From Photobacterium gaetbulicola Gung47 (GTDB taxonomy: Bacteria; Pseudomonadota; Gammaproteobacteria; Enterobacterales; Vibrionaceae), in the NCBI GenBank assembly GCA_000940995.1, contig CP005974.1:2232001-2296000 (forward strand): 64,000 bases of DNA. Reading direction: 5' to 3'. This document shows, piece after piece, positions 41,229-49,507 of the stretch. The translations under genes were made by a program, and so were the position numbers. How positions within the stretch are numbered: the stretch's first letter is position 1; every line of letters begins with the position of its first letter. The notes beneath the pieces were generated by a model that saw only the letters and a list, made by a program, of their open reading frames with translations, was not told the DNA's origin and did no database searches.

Positions 41229-44084
41229 TTACGCTTTAGAGATTTTACAGAGGGTTACTTTGGTTTCCTGCATTTGCGTTACAGGGTCATAGCCATAGGT
41301 GGTCGCCGTATTGGCCGCCTCGCCTGATACAAACGGAGCACTGCCCTCAGGATAACGTCCACGGAGATCTTCGCCCTGGAACTTACCGCCGAAGTGGAAC
41401 GGAATGAATGCCATACCCGGTTTCACACGCGGTGTCACCATGGCTTTAACATGGATCCGCCCCTTCTCGGCACCTTCAACCCATACCATCTCACCGTCTT
41501 TGAAGCCGATGTCATTGGCATCTTTCGGGTTCACCTCAACAAACATCTCTTGCTGCAATTCTGCCAGCCATGGGTTAGAACGCGTCTCGTCGCCCCCCCC
41601 TTCGTACTCAACCAATCGACCCGAAGTCAGTACAATCGGATACTCGCCAGACATGTCTTTGTCCTGGATCGACTTGTACAGTGTTGGTAGGCGGAACATG
41701 GCTTCGCTGTCATTCCAGGTTGGGTAATCCGTTACAAGGTCACGGCGCGGCGTGTACAGTGGTTCACGGTGTAGCGGGACAGCATCCGGGAATGTCCATA
41801 CCACGGTACGGGCCTTGGCATTACCAAACGGGATACAACCATGCTTGATGGCGACGCGCTGAATACCACCGGACAGGTCAGTCTTCCAGTTTTTGCCTTC
41901 TGCCTGGGCCTTCTCTTCAGCAGTCAGATCGTCCCACCATTCCAGTTGCTTGAGCATCTTGTCGGTAAACTCAGGGTAGCCGTCTTCCAGCTCACAGCCC
42001 AGTGAGTAGCTGTCGTCAGCCAAAAGGCTTTCACCATTGCGCTCCACACCAAAACGGGCACGGAAATTACCGCCACCCTGGGCGACGGTTTTCGAAGTAT
42101 CGTAAAGAATATGGGTACCCGGGTGCTTCATCTCCGGCGTACCCCAGCATGGCCATGGCAGGCCGTAGGTCTCACCGTTCGCAGGACCGCCCTCGGCTTC
42201 AAGGGTGGTTTTGTGGAAGGTGTGCCAGTTCTGCTGGTGCTCTTTAAGACGCTCAGGGCTCTGACCGGTGTAACCGATAGTCCACATACCTTTGTTGTAC
42301 TCGCGGGTGATGTCTTCAATCACCGGCTGGTTATTCTCAACACGGATGTGCTTGAACAACTGTTCGGAAAGCCCCAGCTTCTGAGACAGCAGGTACATGA
42401 TTTCGTGGTCAGGTTTGGATTCGAACAAAGGTTCGATCACCTGATCGCGCCACTGAATTGAGCGGTTGGTCGCGGTTACCGATCCGGTTGTTTCGAACTG
42501 CGTCGTTGCCGGTAGCAAGTAAACATTGTCCTTGCGGTTGTTCATTACCGCGGCAACCCCCGGATACGGATCAACAATCACCATCATATCCAGTTTTTCC
42601 ATCGCCTTACGCATTTCGGTACCACGGGTTTGCGAGTTCACCGCATGGCCCCAGTAGAACATGGCGCGGATGTTGTCGTTCTGCTCGATGTTGGCTTTGT
42701 CTTCAAGCACGCCATCAATCCAGCGCGAAACAGGAATACCGGCATTGTTCATTGGTTTCTTGCCACGGTATTCAGCCTGGTCAAAGCGACCCTTCAACCA
42801 TTCGTAGTCCACATCCCATACTTTCGCCCAGTGCTTCCAAGCACCTTCAGAAAGACCGTAGTAACCCGGCAAGTTGTCAGAAAGCACGCCAAAGTCCGTT
42901 GCCCCCTGAACGTTATCGTGACCACGGAAAATATTGGCACCGCCACCCGATTTACCCATGTTGCCAAGGGCTAGCTCAAGGATACAGTAGGCACGGGTGT
43001 TGTTATTACCTGTGGTATGCTGGGTTCCCCCCATACACCAAACCACACAGCCTGGGCGGTTTTCGGAGAGCAGTTTCGCGGTCTGGTATACATCCGCTTC
43101 CGCGACGCCACTTACACGCTCGACTTCTGCTGGTGTCCATTTCGCCACCTCGGCGCGAACTTCATCCATCCCCCAAACACGCTGGCGAATGAATTCTTTG
43201 TCTTCCCAGCCATTTTTGAAGATGTGGTATAGCACCCCCCAAATGAAGGCAACGTCAGAACCCGGACGCAAGGATACATAGTGATCTGATTTTGCCGCCG
43301 TACGGGTACGGCGCGGATCAGCCACCACAATCTTACAGCTGTTGCGCTCTTTGGCGATCAAGATGTGCTGCATCGCAACTGGGTGTGCTTCGGCTGGGTT
43401 AGAGCCAATAAACAAAATCGACTTACAGTTGTGCATGTCGTTAAGCGAGTTGGTCATCGCCCCGTAGCCCCAGGTGTTCGCTACACCGGCAACCGTGGTC
43501 GAGTGACAGATGCGTGCCTGATGATCAACGTTGTTCGAGCCCCACATTGAGACCATCTTACGGAACAAGTACGCCTGTTCATTGTTGTGCTTCGCCGAAC
43601 CAAGCCAGTAAACAGAGTCCGGACCCGATTCTTGGCGGATCTTCATCACTTGCTGGCTCACTTCGTTGAGCGCCTGTTCCCAGCTCAGTTTTTTCCATTT
43701 GCCATCGACCAGCTTCATCGGGTATTTAATGCGGCGCTCACCATGACCGTGTTCACGCAGTGCCGCACCTTTCGCACAGTGGCCACCAGCATTGAATGGG
43801 TGATCGAAAGCTGGCTCCTGGCCGGTCCACACACCTTCCTGCACTTCAGCGTAAATGCCACAGCCAACAGAGCAGTGGGAGCAGATAGTACGCTTCACTT
43901 CTACCGGCGCCTTAGGATCAACCTCCTTGGCTTCGGCTTTTTTCATCATACCCGGCGCAAACAAGCTCGCGCCGGCCATTCCACCAGCAGCCGCCAGTGA
44001 AGAGTTACGAATAAAGGAACGACGCGAAATACCCAGCTGGTTTTCGTCCTTGCTTACGTTGTCGGAACGTTTTGTCAGTTTCAT
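41229..44084 (-). CDS. fdhA: Formate dehydrogenase catalytic (alpha) subunit, molybdopterin, Cys-type
   Basis: This 951-residue periplasmic enzyme oxidises formate to CO2. The twin-arginine signal is SRRSFIRNSS. The [4Fe-4S] site is CSHCSVGC with CAKG. The molybdenum ligand is a cysteine (ARICHSTTVAG) where E. coli FdnG has selenocysteine, so no UGA readthrough is needed. Molybdopterin-guanine-dinucleotide domains follow (WGHAVNSQTRGTEMRKAM, LTSGRLVEYEGG) with a C-terminal dinucleotide-binding domain. It is downstream of a short TAT peptide gene and upstream of the beta and gamma genes. Confidence 0.94.
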   Translation of the reverse strand: MKLTKRSDNVSKDENQLGISRRSFIRNSSLAAAGGMAGASLFAPGMMKKAEAKEVDPKAPVEVKRTICSHCSVGCGIYAEVQEGVWTGQEPAFDHPFNAGGHCAKGAALREHGHGERRIKYPMKLVDGKWKKLSWEQALNEVSQQVMKIRQESGPDSVYWLGSAKHNNEQAYLFRKMVSMWGSNNVDHQARICHSTTVAGVANTWGYGAMTNSLNDMHNCKSILFIGSNPAEAHPVAMQHILIAKERNSCKIVVADPRRTRTAAKSDHYVSLRPGSDVAFIWGVLYHIFKNGWEDKEFIRQRVWGMDEVRAEVAKWTPAEVERVSGVAEADVYQTAKLLSENRPGCVVWCMGGTQHTTGNNNTRAYCILELALGNMGKSGGGANIFRGHDNVQGATDFGVLSDNLPGYYGLSEGAWKHWAKVWDVDYEWLKGRFDQAEYRGKKPMNNAGIPVSRWIDGVLEDKANIEQNDNIRAMFYWGHAVNSQTRGTEMRKAMEKLDMMVIVDPYPGVAAVMNNRKDNVYLLPATTQFETTGSVTATNRSIQWRDQVIEPLFESKPDHEIMYLLSQKLGLSEQLFKHIRVENNQPVIEDITREYNKGMWTIGYTGQSPERLKEHQQNWHTFHKTTLEAEGGPANGETYGLPWPCWGTPEMKHPGTHILYDTSKTVAQGGGNFRARFGVERNGESLLADDSYSLGCELEDGYPEFTDKMLKQLEWWDDLTAEEKAQAEGKNWKTDLSGGIQRVAIKHGCIPFGNAKARTVVWTFPDAVPLHREPLYTPRRDLVTDYPTWNDSEAMFRLPTLYKSIQDKDMSGEYPIVLTSGRLVEYEGGGDETRSNPWLAELQQEMFVEVNPKDANDIGFKDGEMVWVEGAEKGRIHVKAMVTPRVKPGMAFIPFHFGGKFQGEDLRGRYPEGSAPFVSGEAANTATTYGYDPVTQMQETKVTLCKISKA

Positions 44085-44097
44085 TTATGGCTCCGCC

Positions 44098-44298
44098 TTA
44101 CAAGGTTTCGTAGTAATCGCGAACATGTTGGGTTTCGCGATAGCCAGTTGTATTGTCATTTTTATTGTTTTCAGGCTGTTCAACCTTTGCCTGAACCGCC
44201 GTTGCCGTACCCGAAATAACGGTACTAGCAGCCACACTCAAACCAATATTTTTCAATAGCTGGCGACGGCTCTGATTAGGTTTATTCTGCTCACTCAT
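44098..44298 (-). CDS. Formate dehydrogenase region TAT-signal small protein
   Basis: The 66-residue protein has a twin-arginine signal (QSRRQLLKNIGLSVAASTVISG) and a short mature tail ending TQHVRDYYETL. It matches the small TAT-target family found immediately upstream of fdhA in vibrios and epsilonproteobacteria. It is probably a chaperone or small subunit exported with the dehydrogenase; its function is not established. It lies 13 bases before fdhA. Confidence 0.88.
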   Translation of the reverse strand: MSEQNKPNQSRRQLLKNIGLSVAASTVISGTATAVQAKVEQPENNKNDNTTGYRETQHVRDYYETL

Positions 44299-44476
44299 AA
44301 AAGCTTGCTCCTTTATCGTGTTTCCAAATCCGAATTCCTCGCTTTGGAAATCAATTTTTTTGCTAAGTTTTTCGTAATAATAACGACGGTCAACTTTTCC
44401 TCAGCGACATCCTGAGCACCCTCATTCGAAGCTGGTAGCGGTTACGTCGTCACTCAAAATGAAAATAAGGTAAAGT

Positions 44477-45082
44477 CTAGTTCACCTCTACCAATAGTGT
44501 TTTTTCGACCAGCAGGAACTGCAAAGCAAGCTCGGCAACCGCGCTATAAAACACTGCACTGCTAGCCACTTTAAGATCCTTGCACAGCCGTTCAAACCAA
44601 GTAGCGATATGACGGTTGAAAAAGACTTGCTGCAGATGCTTGTCTCCTCCCTCCACCAGCATCGCCATCACTTCGAGCAAGGCTGCAATATGATCTTCCG
44701 GCTCTTTTACGCTTTCATCGCGCTGAAAACCCAGTTGGGCGAGATCACGGCGAAGATGGGCCAGAGGCATTTCCATCATTGAACCGGTCAGATACCATGA
44801 TCCGAAAGGCACGATTTCTCCGCGACCAATGCCAATGAACAAGTCTTGATACTCTTCTTCAACCGCCAACACCGATGTCGTCTGAGCAGCTAATTTCACA
44901 ACAGGCCAAGCAGCTGCCATGGTATTTTGGCTTCCAGCATGTTGATTCGCTTCCACATCCAACGCAGAAAACCAATCCAAAACGGTTTGGTCCGGTGCCT
45001 TGCGAAACAGATGGGCCAGCAAGCCATAGATTTCTACGCGCAGTGCAGATTCTTCTTGACGAGTTTGTAGTACTGATTCCAT
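44477..45082 (-). CDS. TorD/DmsD-family molybdoenzyme maturation chaperone
   Basis: This 201-residue all-helical cytoplasmic protein has family segments LRVEIYGLLAHLFRKAPD, the motif EYQDLFIGIGRGEIVPFGSWYLTGS (core E-x2-DLF-G--P---S-Y) and EPEDHIAALLEVM. It likely binds the FdhA twin-arginine signal and aids cofactor loading. It follows the 4Fe-4S gene by 9 bases and precedes the TAT peptide and fdhA. Confidence 0.9.
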   Translation of the reverse strand: MESVLQTRQEESALRVEIYGLLAHLFRKAPDQTVLDWFSALDVEANQHAGSQNTMAAAWPVVKLAAQTTSVLAVEEEYQDLFIGIGRGEIVPFGSWYLTGSMMEMPLAHLRRDLAQLGFQRDESVKEPEDHIAALLEVMAMLVEGGDKHLQQVFFNRHIATWFERLCKDLKVASSAVFYSAVAELALQFLLVEKTLLVEVN

Positions 45083-45091
45083 TTGCTATTC

Positions 45092-46753
45092 CTACACGTT
45101 TAACTGACTTTCAGGATCATCGACGATCGTCGAGAAAATATCGCGAACACGACAGTCTTCGCACATATTCAGACGACGAATCGCCTCTCCCTGAAAATGT
45201 GAGTGGTTTTGCAGCTTTTCAGTCAACATCTTCACCATAGAAGCCGGTGCAAACGGTTTACCGCAACTGGTACAGCACGCCGCTTCCTCTTCGTGCAGAA
45301 CTTGTGCTTCTTGACGAACCTGAGCATTCCAAGTTACTCCCGGATTCAGAGTAATGGCTTTTTCAGGGCATGCCTTTTCACACATACCGCATTGCACACA
45401 ATCTTGTTCAATAAACCGCAAGCCGGGACGCTCACCAATGGCATGTAGAGCTCGTGTCGGACAGACAGACACACATCCCATGCAAAGGGTGCAATCCTCA
45501 GCCCGGCAATCAACCGAACCATAAGGTGCATTTTCTGCAACCGCAGAGTGTGTAGGTTTCACACTGGCCTGCTCATACAGAGCATCCAGAGCAGTAAACA
45601 ACTTTTCGCGTTTACTCCCTTCAAGGGGAGCTGCAATATTCAATAGAGCAGCATCAAAACCGGTAAAGGTTTTTGCCTCTGCAAAATCAAACAAAGTAAT
45701 ACGCTCAACCTCATAACCCATTTCAGCCAAAAACGACTGAGCGGTTGCGAGCTCATTGCGAAGCACACGATCGATAGTGTCAGGAATATAAGAGGTATGG
45801 GTTGCCAAAAGCACCTGATGAGCACCGTAAGCCAGGCCACTAAACCAAGTATCAATCCCAACTGTCGCTAACTCTTCCAACGCAACTGGAATGACTGACT
45901 CAGGAAGCTCTGCCAGGGTTTCGTTAACCGTTGCCTGGTCTCGATTGCCATAGAAAAGCAGCGTTGGCGATTCACCACCCGCTTTTCGGTAGTTTTCCAG
46001 TAATCGATAAACAAAGTGCTGAGTGTTGGCCGGATCAGGTAGCGCATAAGAAATGGCTTCTGTCGGACACGCAGTGGCACAAGTTCCCACGCCTTGGCAA
46101 AGGTATGGGTTTATTTCTATGCGATCACCGGTACTTGACAATGCACCAGCGGGACACGCATCAACGCAACGTTCACACCCAGTTACACCTCGTGAAGAGT
46201 GTGCACAACGTTCAGGATCCAAACGGAAATACTTCGGCTTATCAAATGTGCCAATCATCGCAGGGAGATCATCAACCACATTAGCCAGTTTTGCTCTACC
46301 CGTGCCAACGGCATAATAACCAGGTGCACAAATCTCAACGTCAGATAAACCGGTTTCCGTCATATCCACGATCAAATCAAAGCACTCTTGACCAATGGCC
46401 ACTTTTGCCAGATTCACTGTCGTCAACATGCTCTCTACATCACAAGACACTTCAAATGCGCCCAAGTAACCTTTGACGGTCACTTTAGAAGCAAAATAAA
46501 GATTGTCTCGCTTGTCACTGTTATCTGCTTTCGTTGTGGCAAGCAGGGTTACCGACTTTAACGAAGCAAACTGCGCTTCAAGCGTTGTAATGACTTCTTC
46601 TGCGCCAACGAGCAACACATTCCCCCGGCTTTCATAAGAAACCGTTGGTGGAATTAGATTGGAAAGCTCAACGGTGCCATTGATAGCGGCCAGTCTTGCT
46701 TTTCCATTTTGCTCATCGTAAGCAGAAAGTGCTTTTAGTGTACTATTTAACAT
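45092..46753 (-). CDS. Multi-cluster 4Fe-4S protein of the formate dehydrogenase locus
   Basis: The 553-residue protein has a first ferredoxin pair (CERCVDACPAGALS, CQGVGTCATACPTEA, near 190-235) and a second (CTLCMGCVSVCPTRAL, CVQCGMCEKACPEKA, near 420-465). Between and before them are Rossmann-like segments, including VLLVGAEEVITTLEAQ. A C-terminal zinc-like CCTSCGKPF and CEDCRV end it. It may transfer electrons or sulfur during maturation or couple formate oxidation to other acceptors; the role is not established. It is the first gene of the operon, with a sigma-54-like promoter upstream. Confidence 0.88.
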   Translation of the reverse strand: MLNSTLKALSAYDEQNGKARLAAINGTVELSNLIPPTVSYESRGNVLLVGAEEVITTLEAQFASLKSVTLLATTKADNSDKRDNLYFASKVTVKGYLGAFEVSCDVESMLTTVNLAKVAIGQECFDLIVDMTETGLSDVEICAPGYYAVGTGRAKLANVVDDLPAMIGTFDKPKYFRLDPERCAHSSRGVTGCERCVDACPAGALSSTGDRIEINPYLCQGVGTCATACPTEAISYALPDPANTQHFVYRLLENYRKAGGESPTLLFYGNRDQATVNETLAELPESVIPVALEELATVGIDTWFSGLAYGAHQVLLATHTSYIPDTIDRVLRNELATAQSFLAEMGYEVERITLFDFAEAKTFTGFDAALLNIAAPLEGSKREKLFTALDALYEQASVKPTHSAVAENAPYGSVDCRAEDCTLCMGCVSVCPTRALHAIGERPGLRFIEQDCVQCGMCEKACPEKAITLNPGVTWNAQVRQEAQVLHEEEAACCTSCGKPFAPASMVKMLTEKLQNHSHFQGEAIRRLNMCEDCRVRDIFSTIVDDPESQLNV

Positions 46754-47113
46754 TATTATTCCTGTCTACTCGTCACCGTTAGTCAGTGGCGATTGAAACG
46801 CTATGTTTAGAAAAGATTTTTCTTAACGCTGCGCTTCATACTCATTACTAGAGCAATAACCGATCCAACTTTTCACGGAATAAAATGACTTATAGGGAGC
46901 CATAATCTCTTTGGGACACATTGACCAAGCCCAAAAGCGACAATTTGTCCCACCACCTGGAAGCTATTGCGCCAAAATGTCCCGATCATTTTTAAGGGTA
47001 TTTTTCCCTTTTTGTCTCAGTTGCTTATATTTCGCTCATCGAGTGATGGCTGACTGACTTTCAATTTTTTATGACGTTGCCATTGGTCCATCAACGACAT
47101 AGGCAAATTTAAC
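46754..47113. other. Regulatory gap upstream of the 4Fe-4S/TorD/fdh genes
   Basis: The 360-base gap holds a sigma-54-like promoter (46852-46867). About 45-100 bases further upstream lie repeated half-sites: GGGACA-N3-TGACC (46912-46925 region) and GCGACA-N3-TGTCCC (46937-46951). No gene was seen. Confidence 0.55.
46852..46867 (-). promoter_or_regulatory. Candidate sigma-54 promoter of the 4Fe-4S/TorD operon
   Basis: Minus-strand TGGATCGGTTATTGCT fits TGGCACG-N4-TTGCW with two mismatches, with GG and GC exactly 10 bases apart. Transcription would start near 46841, about 88 bases before the ATG at 46753. Confidence 0.55.
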
Positions 47114-47845
47114 TTATCCTTCTTGCGGACCTTTGTTGGCCCTTTTAACCAATTTGCCATCAGAAAATGCCCCTGTTCCTGTTAAAGCTTCGGGTTCTTC
47201 TTTCACTATTTCAGTAGGGATGGTGAATGCAACACCGGTTTCAACATCTGCTTCAGCCGCCTCTGCAGATGCGTCAGTCGGCAAGACATCTGGTGTATCG
47301 TTCCCTCGCTGATCTGCAATTGCCGCGACGGAATGAGCCCCATCTTCCGTTGCCAGTGGAGCATTAGGGGCATTGATTGCTTCCTCTACCTTTTCAGCAG
47401 CGTGGTTTACCCATTGGCGTAGCTGCTGAGTTACCTTGGTATCAAGCACTGGTACATTGGAGAAATCTTCGGTGTGATCGTCCATATCACTGATATAGTT
47501 GAATTCATCAGAGTGAAACAGCTTGCGCAAAGCCGCTTTTTTCACAGATTTTTCAACCCCTGCTTTCATAAAGGTTGATACTCCAGAGTCGAATGTCACC
47601 TTTGCGGCATCGGTTAGGGTTAACTCGGGCAGTGATGCATCCGCCTGTTCTTCTGCGGTATCTTTAGCTGAATACTCAGAACCTTTGTCATCTTTCTCTC
47701 GTTCCACAACCTCGTTGTCACTTGGGCTATCTAGATCGGAAGATGGCAATTTTTGTTCAACAAGCTCCTGTTCTAATTCAACTTCGCCTTCATCCTTGGC
47801 CTTGATTTTGCGCTGAGACCAACGCTGAAAGAAGTTAGTTGCCAC
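47114..47845 (-). CDS. DUF3306 protein of the formate dehydrogenase locus
   Basis: The 243-residue soluble protein opens ATNFFQRWSQRK and has a long acidic disordered stretch (about 20-75). The conserved LPELTLTDAAKVTF...FMKAGVEKSVKKAALRKLFHSDEFNYISDMDDHTEDFS core at about 75-135 follows, then a low-complexity tail. That core is the DUF3306 family. The start is GTG 47845 with AAGGGCG upstream, overlapping the DUF3305 gene by 11 bases. The function is unknown; it co-occurs with fdh genes. Confidence 0.85.
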   Translation of the reverse strand: MATNFFQRWSQRKIKAKDEGEVELEQELVEQKLPSSDLDSPSDNEVVEREKDDKGSEYSAKDTAEEQADASLPELTLTDAAKVTFDSGVSTFMKAGVEKSVKKAALRKLFHSDEFNYISDMDDHTEDFSNVPVLDTKVTQQLRQWVNHAAEKVEEAINAPNAPLATEDGAHSVAAIADQRGNDTPDVLPTDASAEAAEADVETGVAFTIPTEIVKEEPEALTGTGAFSDGKLVKRANKGPQEG

Positions 47846-48305
47846 TAGAACGCCCTTTTTGCTCTTTGTTCTTACAACGTTTACGGCGATATTCGATTTG
47901 CTCGCCGTGACGACCTATGAATGCCTCCATCCAGGCTTGGATTTGCAAAGGAGCTTTGATATGAAGAACCTGATAGTCACCATCCATATAACTGCTGGCG
48001 AGCCCTTGAGCCGCGGTGATAAGCAAGGGAAATAGCTGTTCATTTTCTTCTTCACAAACAATGAATAAGTGCGGATCACGAGAGCTAAGATTGAAGCGAT
48101 AGTCCGAGCGTTCATGGCGATGTAATTCAAGCGGCATGACATATCCATCGTCCAGCCTCGCCAATACGGCTTTTTCATCTTCGTCATACAGACAAACGTC
48201 TTCAATAGACCAAGAAAGTGTTGTCCAACGCCCAATTTGTTTCTCTTGCGACACCAAGCGAAACGCTATCGGCCACAGCGACTCATTCTTATATTGTTCA
48301 GGCAC
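47835..48305 (-). CDS. DUF3305 protein of the formate dehydrogenase locus
   Basis: The 156-residue protein starts at GTG 48305 with a near-perfect AAGGAG 7 bases upstream. WPIAFRLVSQEKQIGRWTTLSW near the N-terminus and a C-terminal WMEAFIGRHGEQIEYRRKRCKNK are the DUF3305 signatures. It is small, soluble and always seen with DUF3306 next to fdh genes. It is transcribed divergently from fdhD, with a sigma-54-like promoter upstream. Confidence 0.87.
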   Translation of the reverse strand: MPEQYKNESLWPIAFRLVSQEKQIGRWTTLSWSIEDVCLYDEDEKAVLARLDDGYVMPLELHRHERSDYRFNLSSRDPHLFIVCEEENEQLFPLLITAAQGLASSYMDGDYQVLHIKAPLQIQAWMEAFIGRHGEQIEYRRKRCKNKEQKGRSSGN

Positions 48306-48326
48306 ATTCGCTCCTTAGCTGGTTGG

Positions 48327-48350
48327 AACCGTTAACCCTTGGGTTCGGTT
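48327..48350 (-). other. Leader hairpin of the DUF3305 gene
   Basis: AACCG-TT-AACCC-TT-GGGTT-CGGTT forms a two-part stem between the predicted sigma-54 start site and the DUF3305 ribosome-binding site. Confidence 0.4.
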
Positions 48351-48371
48351 AACACGTGAATACCCCCTACA

Positions 48372-48387
48372 AGCAAATAGCAGACCA
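48372..48387 (-). promoter_or_regulatory. Candidate sigma-54 promoter of the DUF3305-DUF3306 operon
   Basis: Minus-strand TGGTCTGCTATTTGCT keeps TGG, G and TTGCT of the -24/-12 consensus with 10 bases between GG and GC. The start would fall near 48361, 56 bases before the GTG at 48305. Confidence 0.45.
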
Positions 48388-48437
48388 ACTTTAATATCTC
48401 ATCTCAAATACCACGACATCTCCCGATACAAATAAGT

Positions 48438-48453
48438 TGGAATGATGTTTGCT
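48438..48453 (+). promoter_or_regulatory. Candidate sigma-54 promoter of fdhD
   Basis: TGGAATGATGTTTGCT fits TGGCACG-N4-TTGCW with two mismatches and exact GG-N10-GC spacing. Transcription would begin near 48464, about 90 bases before fdhD. It is arranged back to back with the DUF3305 promoter. Confidence 0.55.
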
Positions 48454-48550
48454 TATACACCAGACTACGACTTAATCTATGTTTTAAAAGTAGACGTTCC
48501 AGACCGTGTTGCGTATACATGTACCCATCCAACAGGAAGGCCTCCTTTAG

Positions 48551-49507
48551 ATGCCACAAAATAATCACCATCAACAGCAGGATAATTTGATGAACCAACT
48601 GCCAAAAATAATTAAAACAAATTCATCTGTTAATCAGACGATGACCGTTCAGGTTATGGATGAATATGGCGATATGATGGAGAAAGAAATTGCCTGTGAG
48701 CACCCTCTTACGGTTTATTTGAACTGGGTTGAAATAGTTACCCTGATGACCTTGGGCGAGCGCCCTTCTGCTTTAGTACTCGGCTACCTCAAGAACCAGG
48801 GTTTTATCGAAGATATCGATGCTATCGAATCGCTGATCATCGACTGGGAAACCAATTCGGCTGCCGTGATCACCCGCGAAAATACCGACGGGCTAGAAAA
48901 AAAGCTGGAAAAGAAAACCGTTACGTCCGGATGCGGTCAAGGCACAATGTTTGGCAACGTAATGAAAAAGCTCGAGGGGGTCCAGCTTCCCCAGCCACGC
49001 ATTCGGCAATCTAAGTTGTATGGCTTGCTTGAGGCACTGACCCACCACAACGAAACCTACAAGGCCGCCGGTGCCGTACACGGCTGCGCGGTGTGCAAAG
49101 ACACCGCTATTCTCTCTTTTGTCGAAGATGTTGGCCGCCATAACGCGGTAGATACCCTTGCTGGCGAAATGTGGCTCAAGGGCGAGCAAGGTGCCGATAA
49201 GATTTTCTACACCACCGGCCGCTTGACCTCCGAAATGGTCATCAAGGTTGCACAAATGGGGATCCCGGTCTTACTCTCCCGTTCAGGGGCAACCCAGATG
49301 GGTTACGAGCTGGCGCAAAAACTGGGGATCACTATGATTGCCCGAGCCAAGGGACACCGCTTCCAGGTATACAACGGCGTGGAAAACCTCGTCCTTGATA
49401 TCAAAGGAGAAACCGCTAGCGAATCGCTCGAGGATGCCAATAAGCCCGCACACAAAGGTGATACCGATCAACAGCAGACAAGCCACCAGCAACAAGGCGA
49501 AAAATGA
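48551..49507 (+). CDS. fdhD: Formate dehydrogenase accessory sulfurtransferase FdhD
   Basis: The 318-residue cytoplasmic protein transfers sulfur from IscS to the molybdenum cofactor of FdhA. Family blocks are EHPLTVYLNWVEIVTLMTLGERPSALVLGYL (start of the core), FVEDVGRHNAVDTLAGE and FYTTGRLTSEMVIKVAQMGIPVLLSRSGAT. At the usual sulfur-carrying CxxC site only one Cys is seen (SGCGQGTMFG), while a CxxC (HGCAVCKDT) appears just before EDVGRHNA. ATG 48551 has AGGAAGG about 10 bases upstream; ATG 48590 has AGGA and is an alternative. It overlaps the next gene by 4 bases. Confidence 0.92.
   Translation: MPQNNHHQQQDNLMNQLPKIIKTNSSVNQTMTVQVMDEYGDMMEKEIACEHPLTVYLNWVEIVTLMTLGERPSALVLGYLKNQGFIEDIDAIESLIIDWETNSAAVITRENTDGLEKKLEKKTVTSGCGQGTMFGNVMKKLEGVQLPQPRIRQSKLYGLLEALTHHNETYKAAGAVHGCAVCKDTAILSFVEDVGRHNAVDTLAGEMWLKGEQGADKIFYTTGRLTSEMVIKVAQMGIPVLLSRSGATQMGYELAQKLGITMIARAKGHRFQVYNGVENLVLDIKGETASESLEDANKPAHKGDTDQQQTSHQQQGEK

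Noticed and set aside
42458..43192. Long plus-strand frame (244 codons) inside fdhA
   Set aside because: It lies entirely antisense to the well-supported molybdopterin gene, has a composition expected from a mirrored coding strand (rich in Pro, Ser, His, Arg) and no ribosome-binding site.
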